A stretch of DNA of 64,000 bases from Clarkia xantiana subsp. parviflora (GCA_036873135.1 JAPTYO010000020.1:6130081-6194080), one strand, 5' to 3'. Shown: positions 1-11,640, counted from the first letter of the stretch. A program made the numbers and translations. Notes: generated from the letters alone by a model not told the origin.

Positions 1-736
1 CCGTGGGCTTCAAACAAGAAGCCATGACAAGAAAACCATGAGCAGGACCAGGAGAGATCGGACCAGCAACGCGTCCGGGCGAGCGTTTTTTCTCGTCCGG
101 ACCGTTTTCTATAGATGACGTGTTCGGGTCAAAGTTTCGATTTGCAATCATTTGTGGGGTAGTTAAAATAATATAATCCGAATGAAAACGGGTCTAAATT
201 GAGCGTATATCCATCAGAAATCACGTGGGATGATAGGTTTGTCTGCATGCCTGACGGTCTGCTTGAGGAAAGACGTGATGCTTTCATAGTTGATCATTGC
301 ACTATGTTGCACCTATGGTTGCAAAATGTGTCATCATATCTGGTACATGTGTTGATAATACGGATACTGTGTTCACATGCTTTACATTTCCGTTGTTTCA
401 ATCATATGGGTTGTAGACATTTTGGCGATTGCAAATTTTCCTACGCTTATATGTCATTCCGCCGCCCCTATTGGTTTGTATAGTTTGGTCGCTTCGTTTC
501 TTGTTCATAAAATCTGGATGCAATGACGTCAGATGATAGGATTCACTGTATGATGGGCTGCTTGAGGAACGACAGGACGCTTCCATAGGTGTTCATTGCA
601 CTATGCAGCACCTATGGAAGCGTCCCCATCCATAATCAACCATCTACTATATATGTGCACACGCCAAAGGTATTCACACCTCTGCTCTAACAATTTGTTC
701 AAATCTTCTTTCTTGGAAAAAAAAAAAGTCTTTGTC
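1..736. other. Non-coding flank with a diverged direct duplication
   Basis: I recognise no gene here. Two segments, about 200-320 and 505-620, are diverged copies of one another: both run through a 'tgatagg', a 'ctgcttgagga', a 'cattgcactatg' and end in 'cacctatgg'. The second copy contains a perfect hairpin, annotated separately. The last 100 bases before 737 are A-rich and could be the 5' untranslated part of the ORF1 remnant that follows. Confidence 0.5.
575..625. repeat. Perfect 17-bp inverted repeat with 17-nt loop
   Basis: The arms 575-591 and 609-625 are exact reverse complements (GGACGCTTCCATAGGTG and its complement), separated by 17 nt. It sits inside the second of two diverged direct copies. 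The first copy keeps the right arm core but not the left, so the palindrome probably formed or was preserved only here. Confidence 0.8.
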
Positions 737-1271
737 CATGGAAGATCTACGCAAAAAAAAAAGTCTCTGTTTGTGAGGCTTGTGTCGGAACAATTCTTCC
801 GTCGGTTTGTGAAGGTCCAATGAAGCGTCAACAAGGCACCTGAGGTCTTCCGAAGGGATGAAGTTCTGTGGATTTTCATATTCTCTTAGGTCAACTAGGC
901 ACTGCATTTTCTGCAGAATGATGCATTCAATGTAGATGACATGATTCTCGAGTTTGGCGACCAGCCAGTTAAGTTCCACCAAACATGGAGGCAGATTTTA
1001 CGCGGGTGGACACTTGGATCGAAATTTTGGGGATTCCAATGGACATGATGTGTGAAGACACAGTAGATGCTACAACGTCCAAGTGGAAACATTGTGCAGG
1101 TTGAAGTTAGCGATGTCGACATCAACGGGTGAACAACATTTCCACAAGTATGTGTTAGGCTAAACCTTCTCGAACCAGTCCTCTCGGCAATGGGTATCGA
1201 AGACCGGCTTGTCCTCGTACAGGTTTCCGGCAAAGATACGTTGTGAACCTACGCGAGTGGACAGCCCTACC
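737..1271 (+). pseudogene. ORF1-like DUF4283 protein remnant, 5' part
   Basis: The likely start is the ATG at 737 (MEDLRKK...), after which the frame is lost several times. From about 985 the translation reads DFTRVDTWIEILGIPMDMM and, further on, a stretch with VEVSDVDING and VRLNLLEPVLSAMG. This pattern (a W-I-x-I-x-G-I-P strand, then a valine-rich strand and a leucine/proline segment) is that of the DUF4283 domain in plant LINE ORF1 and related zinc-knuckle proteins. The expected CCHC knuckle would follow but copia element A begins at 1272. The downstream half appears to resume at 10742. I infer a LINE-type ORF1; no endonuclease or RT was found, so the element class is uncertain. Confidence 0.5.
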
Positions 1272-1871
1272 TGTAAGCAATGGTGATGGGCGCCGTAAAT
1301 GGAAGCCCATTATATGTATATGTTACCTAAGACAATTGGGTAAATGTCACATTAGGACATTGGGCCAGAACCAAATCCCAATTGACCTGAGAGGCCCAAA
1401 ATTGGGCCTCCCTGTGCATAGTGGGCGGCCGAAATAGTAAAGGTGGGTAAAGTGGACTTTGTCCACTTTACTCCTCCTATATAAATAGGGTGTTATGAGT
1501 TTTTATTAGGTTAGTCCTTAATTCCTCCTAAGAGTGTTTTAGAGAGAAAAACCCTCCCCCCATAACACCCTAGTTCGGCCAAAACTTCACCACCACCAAA
1601 GGGTGTGCCAATTTTCCTTCGAGCAAACACTTCGGAGATCCGTCCCTATCAAGAATCGATCAGAGGCTTTGCTGTGGAGAATATACCGCGTAGGGATTCC
1701 TTAACAAGAACCTCTACGGGTGCTGACCGGAGGACCGTGAACTCCCTGCTGCGGGATCTTGGGACTACGAATTATGTCTTAGGTATGTGCGAATCTTCCG
1801 CTGCGTAATATCGATTACTAGCATGTACCATGTTTATACTATCCGTAGTGATTACTCCCCGTAATCTCACA
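1272..1871 (+). repeat. 5' LTR of copia A
   Basis: It runs from TGTAAGCAATGG to ATCTCACA and is closely matched by 10142-10741. A TATA-like TATATAAATA lies at 1478-1487. The start is slightly diverged (TGTAAG against TGTTAG in the 3' copy). The region after the TATA box reads AGAGAGAAAAACCC, typical of an LTR R region. Confidence 0.9.
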
Positions 1872-1872
1872 G

Positions 1873-1884
1873 TGGTATCAAGTA
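1873..1884 (+). promoter_or_regulatory. Primer binding site (tRNA-iMet type) of copia A
   Basis: Directly after the LTR the sequence is TGGTATCAAGTA. The first eight bases match the 3' end complement of initiator tRNA-Met (TGGTATCAGAGC is canonical, present in D), and the rest has diverged. Confidence 0.7.
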
Positions 1885-2491
1885 TGTGTTAAGAGTTCAT
1901 GATTTTTGATAAATTTGTATTCATGAAAGTTTTTAAAATTTGGACTGAAAATTTTGAGATAAGAAAAATAAATTTTTCGAATTTTAAGTTGTTAAGAGGT
2001 CCGAAATTTTCATGATGTTCTTAGGAAATTTGATGTTCATGATCTTCAAGAAAAATATTTTTTTTTTTTTATCAAAATCGAATATTGGATTGTAGATTTT
2101 ATTAAAAATTGATCTTGAAATTTGAGCACTTGTTTCCAATTTGGTGTTTGTGCCGAAACCCTTAGTAAATTACAAGGCAAAATTTTTTAATTTCTTAGGC
2201 ACCAAGTAAGTGTATTTCGGCCAAACCTAGTAAAAATATTGTTTACCATATTTTAGTTTTTATTCTAGGTAACAATATATTTATAATTGGAAACAAAATG
2301 ATAGATTCACATTAATATATAGAAATATATATAACTATCAATATATCTAGATAATTAATAGGGTTAAAGATATTATTGATAGATTTAGTTACCTAAAAGA
2401 TTGAGAAAATATATTGTCAATATATATGTGTTTTCCTATTTAAGATATTGACAATAAATATAATACATATTTATATACATGTGTCGAATTT

Positions 2492-2553
<62 letters not shown>

Positions 2554-3259
2554 ATTGATTTAGTCTTAAAGATAGAATCTTGGCAATAAATATATATATA
2601 TGTTCAGTTTTGGCTGAAATATATATATATATTAGCAATATTGGAAATTATTTTAATATAATTAATGTCACTTGGTGGCTAAGTTAATTTTTTTTAATGG
2701 ACTTCAAAACCTTACTTAGCTCACAAGTAAACATTTCGGCCCAAACCCTTTTGATTTAATTATTGGGCCGGTTCAATATTTCAAACCGTGACGCATTGAA
2801 TCGAACTGGGTTTTCTTAATCGGTTCGACCTAGTCGGGTCAGACCGGGGTAACTAAGTGGATCTAACCGAACCGATTTTGAGTGTTGAACCAAACCAAAC
2901 CCTATTTTTTGACCGGTTGTGACCGAACCAGATTTTGAAAATAAAATCGGACCGAAACGAACCGGATTTTAATGAACCGGACCCGAACCGGATTTTTCTG
3001 AACCGAACCAAACCAGACCTAAATTGACTGAACCAAACAGAAATTTCAAAACCGAATTCAAGTCAATTAAAATAGGGTGGTCATGATTTAAAATCTAAAT
3101 GTTTTGAACCTCTAATGGCCTACACAGTGCTCAAAGGGTTTAATATTATTTACATAACGATTAAACATTTATGCCTTGTTTCGATTATGTGGATGGATCT
3201 CGAATATACATGTTTTGGGACTAGATTAATTAGTGGGCTGAAATGCAATTGTTTATTAT

Positions 3260-3307
<48 letters not shown>

Positions 3308-4064
3308 TGATTAGAACTGTCGTCTTGACTGAGTCAAGCTAGCTGGATAATGCATGTTGGGGGCGGAGCCCTAGTTAAATATATGGTATGCACACAAGGT
3401 AGAAATGCTGCGATGGTTGAAATTGCCTAGGAATCATGTCTAGAATGATGCGTAATTGAATATAAGCATGAGTTGTAAATAAGCCCCTAATGTTTAATTT
3501 TTTTTTTTTAAATCGAAAACCAGTCGCCAAATGTGTATGATTGATGTGGAAGTTGCATATTTGACATGTATGCTAGAATGTTGAGGATGTAGCTACATTT
3601 GATAATTTACTTGGAAGTAAGATTATGTATGCAAGCATGAGTTCCTCAGAACATTAGACGCATGACGCGTAAGCATGAGTGTGGTTTGTGTGATGAATGT
3701 TACTTGCGTATGATGATTTACATGGATGGTAGAATTGTATATGCATGAGTAAGTTCATCAGAATAATTTTTCCAAAATAAAAGGGCCTTGGGAAAGCCAA
3801 GATCAGGTATGCTTGTTTTAAACCTGTTCCGGTAATTTGCAATTAAAAACCGTTTTAAAATACTGATCTATTGGATTGAAGACGACAGTAATGTGAACTC
3901 TTTCACAGCCATCTTCCATTGGTTTACTGGTGGTCGATTGGTTTAGCTGACTGATGAATTATTGCTTGTCGCATTCCATCTTAATAGATATTTGATGTAT
4001 GCAATTCTTTCTCAAAATGTTATTGTATCTTTGATTTTGCATGATTATCAATGTGTTAGTTTTC
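1885..4064 (+). other. Long AT-rich leader of copia A
   Basis: No coding signal was found. It contains an (AT)27 tract at 2495-2548, an (AT)21 tract at 3263-3304, and at about 2760-3060 an irregular array of AACCGAACC/GGTTCGG words. Copia B has the equivalent leader on the - strand (about 26480-28600) with the same AT-rich and GGTTCGG sections, so this is a family feature and not random decay. Confidence 0.7.
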
Positions 4065-4322
4065 ATGGCTGAACCAGTACAGTTCTATGAACCTTGCAAT
4101 TTGGACGGCATGGATTATGATGCATGGAGAGATAATGTTATGGAGTTCCTGATCACTGCGGATCTTGACGACCAATTCAATCCGAAAGCGAAAAGGATGA
4201 GCTTGGACGAATATGGAAACCCGCATGGGAGCAACAGAAAGAAAAGGTTGAGGAAGGATCATAGTGCACGAGAGTTAATTCTCTCGCAGCTGTCAACTGA
4301 AGTAGAATGAGAGTTTATTCAA

Positions 4323-5334
4323 GGGTTAAGAACCTATGAAAGGTCTGAACTATCACCCATGTTAACGGGAGAGGTCTGAAATTTAAAAAGTTAATAACAG
4401 AGGTCTGAAATTTCTGTTTTGTTAATAACAGCGGTCTCCGTTAGTTTTTTCCGTTAAACTAAAGGAAGTTGGTCACATGCTTGGCATGTGACCGGAAATA
4501 AAATAAATTTCCAAAAATTCCCTTCTATCAAGTGTGCCCCTCACATGCTTGGAGTGAAAAGACCAAAATGTCCTTGAAGCCACCACGGTACTCCGGCGAC
4601 CACCAATCGTACTCCGGCGACCACCACCAAGGCTCCGATTGGGCCAAAATCGGAGCCACCGGCCCGATTGGACTCCAATCGGAGCCACCGGCCCCGATTG
4701 GACTCCGATCGGAGCTTTGTGGCTCCGGTCGGAGCTCTGTGGCTCCGACCAGAGCCACAGAGCTCCAGATCGAAGCTCTGTGGCTCCGGCCGGGGCCACA
4801 GAGCTCCAGATCGGAGCTCTGTGGCTCCGACCAGAGCCACAAAGCTCCGATCGAAGCTTTTTCGGCTCCGATCGGAGCTTTTTGGCTCCGATCGGAGCTT
4901 TTTGGCCCCGATCGGAGCTTTTTGGCTCCGATCGGAGCTTTTTTGCTGAGGTGGTGGCCGGAGTCGGGTCGCCGGAGCCGAGGTGGTGGTCGTCGGAGTC
5001 GAGGTGGTGGTCGCCGGAGTCGGGTGGTGGTGGCCGGAGTCGGGTGGTGGTGGCCGGAGTCAGGTGGCGTTGGCCGGAGTTGGGTGGTTTTAATTTGACT
5101 TTAGGGGTAAAATTGACATTTCACATTTCCTTAAATAAGATATTAAATAAAACAAAATATTATAGGGGCAAAAATGTCATTTCACACAATTCTGTTAAAT
5201 TTAACCCTAAAAATGGACGGAAAACCTCAAATCAACAAAATTGAAATTTCAGACCTCTGTTATTAACTTTTTAAATTTCAGACCTCTCCCGTTAACATGG
5301 GTGATAGTTCAGACCTTTCATAGGTTCTTAACCC
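4323..5334. mobile_element. Non-autonomous MULE-like element M1 with GC-rich palindromic core
   Basis: Terminal inverted repeats of 92 bp (4323-4414 and 5243-5334) are identical by eye and start GGGTTAAGAACC. They are flanked by a perfect 9-bp target duplication TTTATTCAA (4314-4322 and 5335-5343); long TIRs and 9-bp duplications are the signature of Mutator-like elements. There is no transposase. The core (about 4570-5090) is far more GC-rich than its surroundings and carries repeats of the palindrome GCTCCGATCGGAGC followed by a T run, then a GGTGGTGGCCGGAGTC repeat. Several frames are open across the core only because of its composition. Perfect TIRs and duplication suggest insertion later than that of copia A. 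Confidence 0.88.
4860..4951. repeat. Short tandem palindromes in the M1 core
   Basis: A unit of about 20 bp, GCTCCGATCGGAGCTTTTTG with small variants, is repeated four to five times. Each unit contains the 14-bp self-complementary GCTCCGATCGGAGC followed by T5, which resembles a hairpin plus T-tract. Confidence 0.8.
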
Positions 5335-5718
5335 TTTATTCAACTCAGCGCATTGCATATTTGGTGTGCCATATACCTTCGTTTCGGTAAAGGTAAGGCC
5401 GCTGAAGCACGAGCCTTAATGGCAGAATACTACAGTATTTTATGCAGTGATGACGGTGTAATAGCCTTTCATGATCCCGCTGAGGAGTTGGACGTATGGA
5501 CAAGGGCTCAGAAAGTAATGAAGATGTTTCCTCTTTTATGGTTTGTTGATGAAAAAGGGCTCACGCGTCTGATCACATCGATTAAGACGACAATAGACCT
5601 ATTCGAAGCAAATCATAAAGAAGGAAACTTTCCGAAAGAACCCGAGGCATTCGTTGACAGATTCATTGATATGCTAAAAAGCTTGGCAACCCCCGACAAC
5701 AAAAGGTCTAAACGATGA

Positions 5719-7139
5719 TCCGGTGCGATAACCACCATGATAACTGTACCTTCTAGGTACGACTCGGTTATGACAACTTGTCCATCATCATTCTTCTTCG
5801 AGATTGTTTCAAGTTTGAGATCAAAGACCCCAGTATTGTTTATGTTGGATTTCCTATTGTTCAATTTATGTTTGAATTTTTGGTTATTATTGTTTCAGAT
5901 TCATTGAATAAAGCAGTTACCATTCGATTCGAAATGAGTTCCGCTTATCAAGATTAATCGATTCGGCTAGAAACGAGATCGATCTGAAATATAACTAAAC
6001 CGAAGCAATAAGGCTATAGTAAATGGCTGAATCAAACAACTCCATACATCTTCTCCTACATCTAATTCTTTGAGTAAAATCATAATGCCACCAAAATCCA
6101 TCGATTGCGTAGCTCTAGAATGAACCGGTTATAAATCTTTATTTATTAATGAGTACTCCATTAAATGAAATAATAAGTAATGATGATCATGTGCGAAAAT
6201 GATTGGATTAAATTGAATTAAATTCAGAAATTGAATGATTTAACCATGAGTTAAAACTTTGGTAATTATCGCCGCGCGCGAGTGGACCTCGAAAGATGGA
6301 ACACATCGTTTCAAAATACGAGTTTAATGATGAGGTTTTTTTTTATGATTAAGTGCTGAATTTTCGTTTGCGTCCCTTAGGAAACAACTTACAGATAACG
6401 TTTAGATCGGAAAGAAGTATGCTTCATAAGCTACCACGACCTTGTAAAAGGATCAGCTGACGCATAGGGTGAAAACCCAAGATGCTCAGTTCGAAGATAG
6501 GATGAAATCCCTGAGATAACTTTGCAAATGAAGAAGGATAAAGTCGGTTAAACGATTTTCCTTCCATACGCCTTGAACGATAAGTCAGGTTAGGCATTCA
6601 AATCAAATGACACACTTCAAGAAGCACAGTTCGTAAACATAATGTTAGAGTCAATTTATTAGTACGTTCCCGATGGGATAAAAGGAGATGATTCACATTT
6701 ATATAAAACTGCGTTCCAATGAAATCGGTAAGACAGGTTGCCATAAAAGCTAAAGAATGATAATGAGTTAAATCATATCATCATGCGACATTGATGTGCG
6801 CATTAAACATGTATTTGGACCAAGAGTATGATAACTACTCTTAGAAATACCTGTTTAAAGCTTGGGAAAATGGTGTCGTGGTCGAACATGAGACATTTCA
6901 TCACTTGAGAACGAATTTCTAATGCATGGTCATTTTTCAAACTAATATAGTCTTGATCGAACCGGAGCAGGATTGCACTGACAATCAAGTCCCACTTACT
7001 TCGAGTGCGATATTTGAACCGGAAACACCATTGAATGACATGGTAAATGATAATGGAAACATTTTCATGGTAAATCCAGTGGGAGAAATAAACCCTACCA
7101 TATGAAATCACTGTTGCCGCAGAGACGAATCAAGTAGAA
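5719..7139 (+). other. Non-coding stretch of copia A where protease and integrase are expected
   Basis: Six-frame reading shows no DSG/DTG protease motif, no GAG-pre-integrase HHCC and no integrase D-D-E. The sequence is alignable by eye with copia B on the - strand (about 24500-26000; for example the block ending 'aatgatggtaaccta-like' before 6800 and the GCGCG motif near 6272 against 25228). Two insertions sharing this layout means the loss probably predates both. Confidence 0.5.
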
Positions 7140-7163
7140 CCTAATAGTCATATTGCTGAACCG

Positions 7164-7480
7164 GTGATGTCACAACTACCTATTATACCCATTGTTTCCA
7201 GTGGGAGTGAACCGACCAACTTGGTTCCAAGTCCTAGTGATCAAGGAATTTATCTCGGAAGTAAAACCCCGAGACCGAAAGGTCGTCCAAGGAAAGTTGT
7301 AGGTCAAGTTTCAAACACTGCTCTTATTCCCAGTGGGAGTGATGCTCCGATAAGAGGCATTATTCCGAGTGGGAGAAACGTTCAGACTCAAGATGTGATT
7401 AACTAGCCTAGACGAAAGTCAAAGGCATCAAACTTCTCCCAAGAAGTGTCCCATCGAGAAGGGTGAAAATCTCACTCTAA
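7164..7480 (+). pseudogene. Pro/Ser-rich linker region upstream of RT, copia A
   Basis: An open stretch of 80 codons with repeated (I/V)PSG(S/R) phrases and the basic segment PRPKGRPRKVVG, then stops. Copia polyproteins usually have a low-complexity, Pro/Ser-rich linker with a basic motif between integrase and RT. The same 'cccactcgaa/agtgggag' repeats occur in copia B at about 23981-24400 on the other strand. I infer it is that linker; the integrase before it is missing. Confidence 0.45.
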
Positions 7481-7659
7481 CGACTGTTGACGAGCATTGG
7501 AAAGGTCTCGAGTGGGGAATTGGAGGAAACTAATAAAAGAGAGAGATCGGTTAAATGAAAGCCTTTATAGTCTATAGTTGATTTACCTGCTAACCACAGG
7601 GGCACAAGGATACAGTGAGTCCTGAAAGAAGGCTCACCACTGATGGAATAGGTCGGGCG

Positions 7660-9037
7660 ATACAAAGCTCGACTAATTGCGAAAGGATATACCCAACTTC
7701 ACGGAGTGGACTTTGACGAAATAAACTCATCGACTGTGTGTAAAACCACGGTTAGGGCCATTTATGGTCCTGGTCGCAGGTCTCGATCTCGAGCTGCACC
7801 AAATGGATGTTAAGACCGCATTCCTCCACGAAAACCTGGAGGAGGAGATCTATATGGAGCAACCGGTGGGATTTATTACTCTTGGTAATGAACATTAGAT
7901 TTGCAAACTCCATAGGTCCATCTACGGTCCTAAACAGTCGTCTCGGCAATGGTACCGCAATTTTCATGAGGAAATCGTAGGAAACGGATTCGTGAATCTA
8001 CACGAGAATCCGTGCGTGTATTATAAGACTTTCTGGTGTAAGTATGTCATCTTAACACTATACGTGGACGACATACCCATTTCCGCAAACGATGTGAGTT
8101 TTATGAACAAGTCAAAGTCCTGGTTGACATCTATGTTCGAGATGAAAGACATGGGAGAAGCCACGTACATCTTAGGCATTAAAATTGCTAGAGATCGGGC
8201 TACACGGAAATTATGTCTATCTCAAGAAGCTTATATCAACAAATTGTTGAAAAATGTTCAGATTACAAGATGCCAAACCCGTGGACACGCCGGTGGTGTT
8301 TGGGTGCGCACTGTCGAAACGTGACAGCCCCAAGAACCTGGCAGAGCGAGAATAGATGAAGGGTGCAGAGTATTTAAGCATGGTCGGTAGTCTCATGTAC
8401 GCATGCACAATGCACCCGTCCGGACATCTGTTACGCCATGTGCCTAGTAGCACGATTCCAATCAGATCCAGGTTATCAACATTTAAAGGTTGTAAAATGA
8501 ATTATTCGTTATCTGAAAGGTACTGCGGACTACGCACTGTGCTATGAGGGTAAGACGTTTGAATTGACCGGTTACAGTGATACCGAACATGGTGGCGATC
8601 CGGATGATCGTAAGTCCACCACATGTGGAGTCTTTCTCCTCTCTAATTCCGTCATTTCATAGACGAGCAAGAAGCAAACCTGTGTCGCGCTGTCTACGAT
8701 GGAATCAGAATTCGTTGCTCTCTCCAAAAACGCTCAGGAAGCGGTCTGGCTGAAAAAGCTTCTTACTGCACTGCCTGGTGATAATGACGTGAGTAAACCC
8801 GTCGTGGTACACTCTGACAGTCAGGCAGCTATTGCGGCAGTTAAAAATCCAAAGTACCATAGTCGGACTAAACACATTGATGTGAAATATTTTTATGCTA
8901 AATCTATGGTAGAAGACAATACAATCACTTTGGAATACTTTTCCACTGATAACATGGTTGCGGACCCATTAACTAAACCACTACGCAGGGAGATATTCGA
9001 AAAGCATGTAAAACTGCTTGGATTGTGTAGGGTTTAA
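7660..9037 (+). pseudogene. Copia RT-RNase H (3' part of pol), decayed
   Basis: Reading across frames: RT strands with ARLIAKGYTQLHGVDF, then LELHQMDVKTAFLHENLEEE, the catalytic LTLYVDDI near 8060, and GEATYILGIKIARDR. The connection region follows (EYLSMVGSLMYA). RNase H is clearest: GYSDTEHGGDPDDRKSTT, then an uninterrupted C-terminal stretch from 8699 to 9037 with STMESEFVALSKNAQEAVWL, HSDSQAAIAA and the end LRREIFEKHVKLLGL. There are stops near 7890, 8353, 8546 and 8660 plus several frameshifts. These motifs are diagnostic for Ty1/copia pol. It corresponds to 22498-23941 of copia B on the other strand. No active protein can be made from it. Confidence 0.9.
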
Positions 9038-10141
9038 AAGTGGCATGTATCTGTTATAACATTTTGATGATTTAAAGTTACGTTTTTAATAAACGAGAGA
9101 ATTGCAATCGAGTTTATGATCCATCGACATCATAATGTTTGAATATATCAGATTTACGGTCTATAAACTAAGTCGTAGGAGGACTTAATCCTTTACCAAA
9201 CTATGTCGAATGTGGGCCTTACCTAGTCACACAGGTACGGTCGTCTTGCGGTGGAGGGAGGCCTCTACCAAGAAGGGCTGGCTAAGATCAGGGGGATAAA
9301 CCTGATTACGCAAAACGATTATCTAGTTTCGAAGTAACTCGACACGATCTTCGTTTTGCAAATCGCCGTTTTGCAAATCGCCGTGATGAAGTCTGTTCGT
9401 CATTAAACCAAATTCTGGGCTAGATGAGAATCTGCGATAGCATGATTGACATATCTCATTCTTGTCAACTTAAAAGTTCAGGTATGCTATCGACGCGTGC
9501 TTCATACTGCGCGTTCCATGTTCGACCACGGGGTCACAGCTCGGTTGTGCTAGATAAAAATCCTCGTGATTCTAACGGGCGCAAACTTCTTCACCTCGAG
9601 TGTATGATTGATCCCGGGAGCCTTATGAAGAGGCGCCCGAAGTATCCTCACTGAGAACTCATATATAAGGCCTGGCTCAATGTTCGCTTCCCGGCGTACG
9701 AGCGTAGTGCTGAACAAAAAGGCCCAGTGACCACGTCTTTGGAAACCGGTTGGGTTTGACTAAGGATATGAGCGATGGGGATGGTCAAGTTCACCTGTAA
9801 TTCACCGACTCTTGTATTCACTAGGTGGCCACCAACCGGTTATTAGTTGAAGGTTGTGAATACTTGTACGGATGCCTTGGAGAGTTATTAGTTGACCTAG
9901 GATACAGCGTGACACTATATTGTTTATAACAGGTTGATTGAAGAAAAAGGGATGAACGTTCCGCGGGCTCTACAACACTCCTAAAAGATGAGTAGCACGA
10001 TGCCCGTCGTGTTCGCCGGTCGCACGGCAAACCTCGTATGATTTATTCGGAAGCAAGGGCGAGATCGAATGAGTGAAATGTTGATGCTGATTTGGACGAC
10101 AATACATTAACAGGCACCCTCCCATTCCGGCGAGTGGCAGC
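9038..10141 (+). other. 3' untranslated region and PPT of copia A
   Basis: No coding signal was found. Copia B has a homologous 1.1-kb segment in the same place (21377-22497, - strand). The polypurine-like GGCGAGTGGCAGC lies directly before the 3' LTR at 10142. Confidence 0.7.
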
Positions 10142-10741
10142 TGTTAGGATATTGTGATGGGCGTCGTAAATGGATGTCAATTATATGTATATGTTACCTA
10201 AGACAATTGGGTAAATGTCACATTAGAACATTGGGTCAGACCCAAATCCCAATTGACACGAGAGGCCCAAAATTGGGCCTCCCTATGCATAGCGGCCGGC
10301 CGAAATAGTATAGGTGGGTAAAGTGGACTTTTGTCCACTTTACTCCTCCTATATAAAGAGGGTGTTGGGGGTTTTTATTAGGTTAATCCTTAATTCCTCT
10401 TAAGAATGTTTTAGAGAGAAAAACCCTCCCCCCATAACACCCTAGTTCGGCCGAAACTTCACTACCACCAAAGGGTGTGCCAATTTTCCTACGAGCAAAC
10501 ACTCCGGAGATCCGTCCCTGTCAAGAATCGATCAGAGGCTTTGCTGTGGAGAATATACCGCGTAGGGCTTCCTTAACAAGAACCTCTACGGGTACCGACC
10601 GGATGACCGTGAACTCCCTGCTGCAGGATCTTGGGACTACGGATTACGTATGAAGAATGTGCGAATCTTCCGCTGCGTAATATCGATTACTAGCATGTAC
10701 CATGTTTATAGTATCCGTAGTGATTACTCCCCGTAATCTCA
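10142..10741 (+). repeat. 3' LTR of copia A
   Basis: It runs from TGTTAGGATATTG to ATCTCACA and is nearly collinear with 1272-1871. A TATA-like TATATAAAG begins at 10350. The flanking 5-mer after it is CCACC. Confidence 0.9.
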
Positions 10742-11640
10742 CACCACCCGCCTTCCTCATGACACTGCCAAGAGCATTTCCAACTCCCCGGTTCCAATCA
10801 CCTATACCTATCACCTTCCAACACGCCCATCCACCTTTTCCACTCGGGAATTTCGTTATGTTTCACTAGCACTGGAATTACCAGTGGTCCTCCCCTAGCT
10901 GCCATTTTTCTACACATACGCCTTCCCCGGTGTGGGACACCGCCTACCCGTCATTTGTCCAACCTTTTGCCGTGTTAAGTATCTCTAATGTGCCAACAAT
11001 CTGCCGTAATCATGGTTTGTCAACGCTACATCCTACCACAGCAGTGGATTACTTTGTACAATAGTCCAAGGCTCTCCATGCGTTAGTCCCTCGTGGAGAC
11101 CTGTGGATGACGGTATGCAGGTTAAATGCAGCCATGGGCACTACAAGTTGGCTATTTATAGATGATAAGTTTGTTGCAGAGCAACTGGTGCTGGTAGGGA
11201 AATTTCTTAAAGGAGAGGAGAATTGTGTTCCCCCAAACCAACCTGAGGTTGGCCCATCTCGTCGATCACCTTCTCCGCCTCTTCCAATGCCAGCCGTAAC
11301 TACAAACGTGGAAGGAAGGGAGCCTCAATCGCATCGGTCGGGAAAAGATCCCTCGGAGGAAGTAGGACCATCTGTAGCTGTGCAAGGTAGGAGGCAGGTG
11401 TTCCAGGCCTCCCGAGGTTAGTCCCTTAGACTAGAAGAAACAGAAATGCAGGAGGAGGATACAAGGAAAGTGAGGCACCGTGGCTTGGGTAGAGGCACAA
11501 CAGGGTCATCGAGTTCTTCTCACCTAGACCAGGAAATGGGTGAAGCTACAGGAAATAAGATGACCACTTTTGGAAATCCAGTGTGGCCTATAAACTTATT
11601 TTGCATGTTTCTATTTCTGCTACTTTTTTTGCAGGCTTAG
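10742..11640 (+). pseudogene. ORF1-like remnant, 3' part
   Basis: Directly after copia A the + strand is Pro/Ser-rich and then has readable stretches 11107-11421 and 11446-11640. They are rich in Pro, Ser, Arg and Glu (for example GPSRRSPSPPLPMPAV), as in the disordered C-terminal part of plant DUF4283/zinc-knuckle ORF1 proteins. No endonuclease or RT follows. I infer it is the other half of the remnant at 737-1271; the alternative is an unrelated gene fragment. Confidence 0.35.

Larger units (their letters stand above)
4065..5718 (+). pseudogene. gag of copia A, split by a MULE-like insertion
   Basis: The start at 4065 (MAEPVQFYEPCNLDGMDYD) is chosen over the upstream in-frame ATGs because the homologous gag of copia B begins at the corresponding place. 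About 80 codons are readable before a stop close to the insertion at 4323. After the insertion the frame resumes at 5344 and a second open stretch runs to 5718, with a lysine/glutamate-rich, mostly helical composition (KGKAAEARALMAEYYSIL...). The N-terminal W-x-x-x-V-M-E-F-L pattern is that of copia gag proteins. No CCHC knuckle was seen. The downstream half is less certain as gag. Confidence 0.6.
1272..10741 (+). mobile_element. Ty1/copia LTR retrotransposon A, defective
   Basis: Two 600-bp LTRs (1272-1871 and 10142-10741) bracket a primer site matching initiator tRNA-Met, a gag start and a decayed RT-RNase H, in copia order. Flanking 5-mers are CTACC and CCACC, a target duplication with one later change. 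Gag is interrupted by a MULE-like element at 4323-5334. No protease or integrase is recognisable. The element is of the same family as B: the C-terminal RNase H regions are very similar and the LTR ends correspond. It is inactive: RT-RNase H has many stops and frameshifts. Confidence 0.9.

Noticed and set aside
4532..5244. Several overlapping open frames of 90-200 codons in the M1 core on both strands
   Set aside because: They are open in most frames at once because of GC-rich repeats without stops. The repeats cause the Ser/Pro/Arg-rich phrases, and no domain is recognisable.
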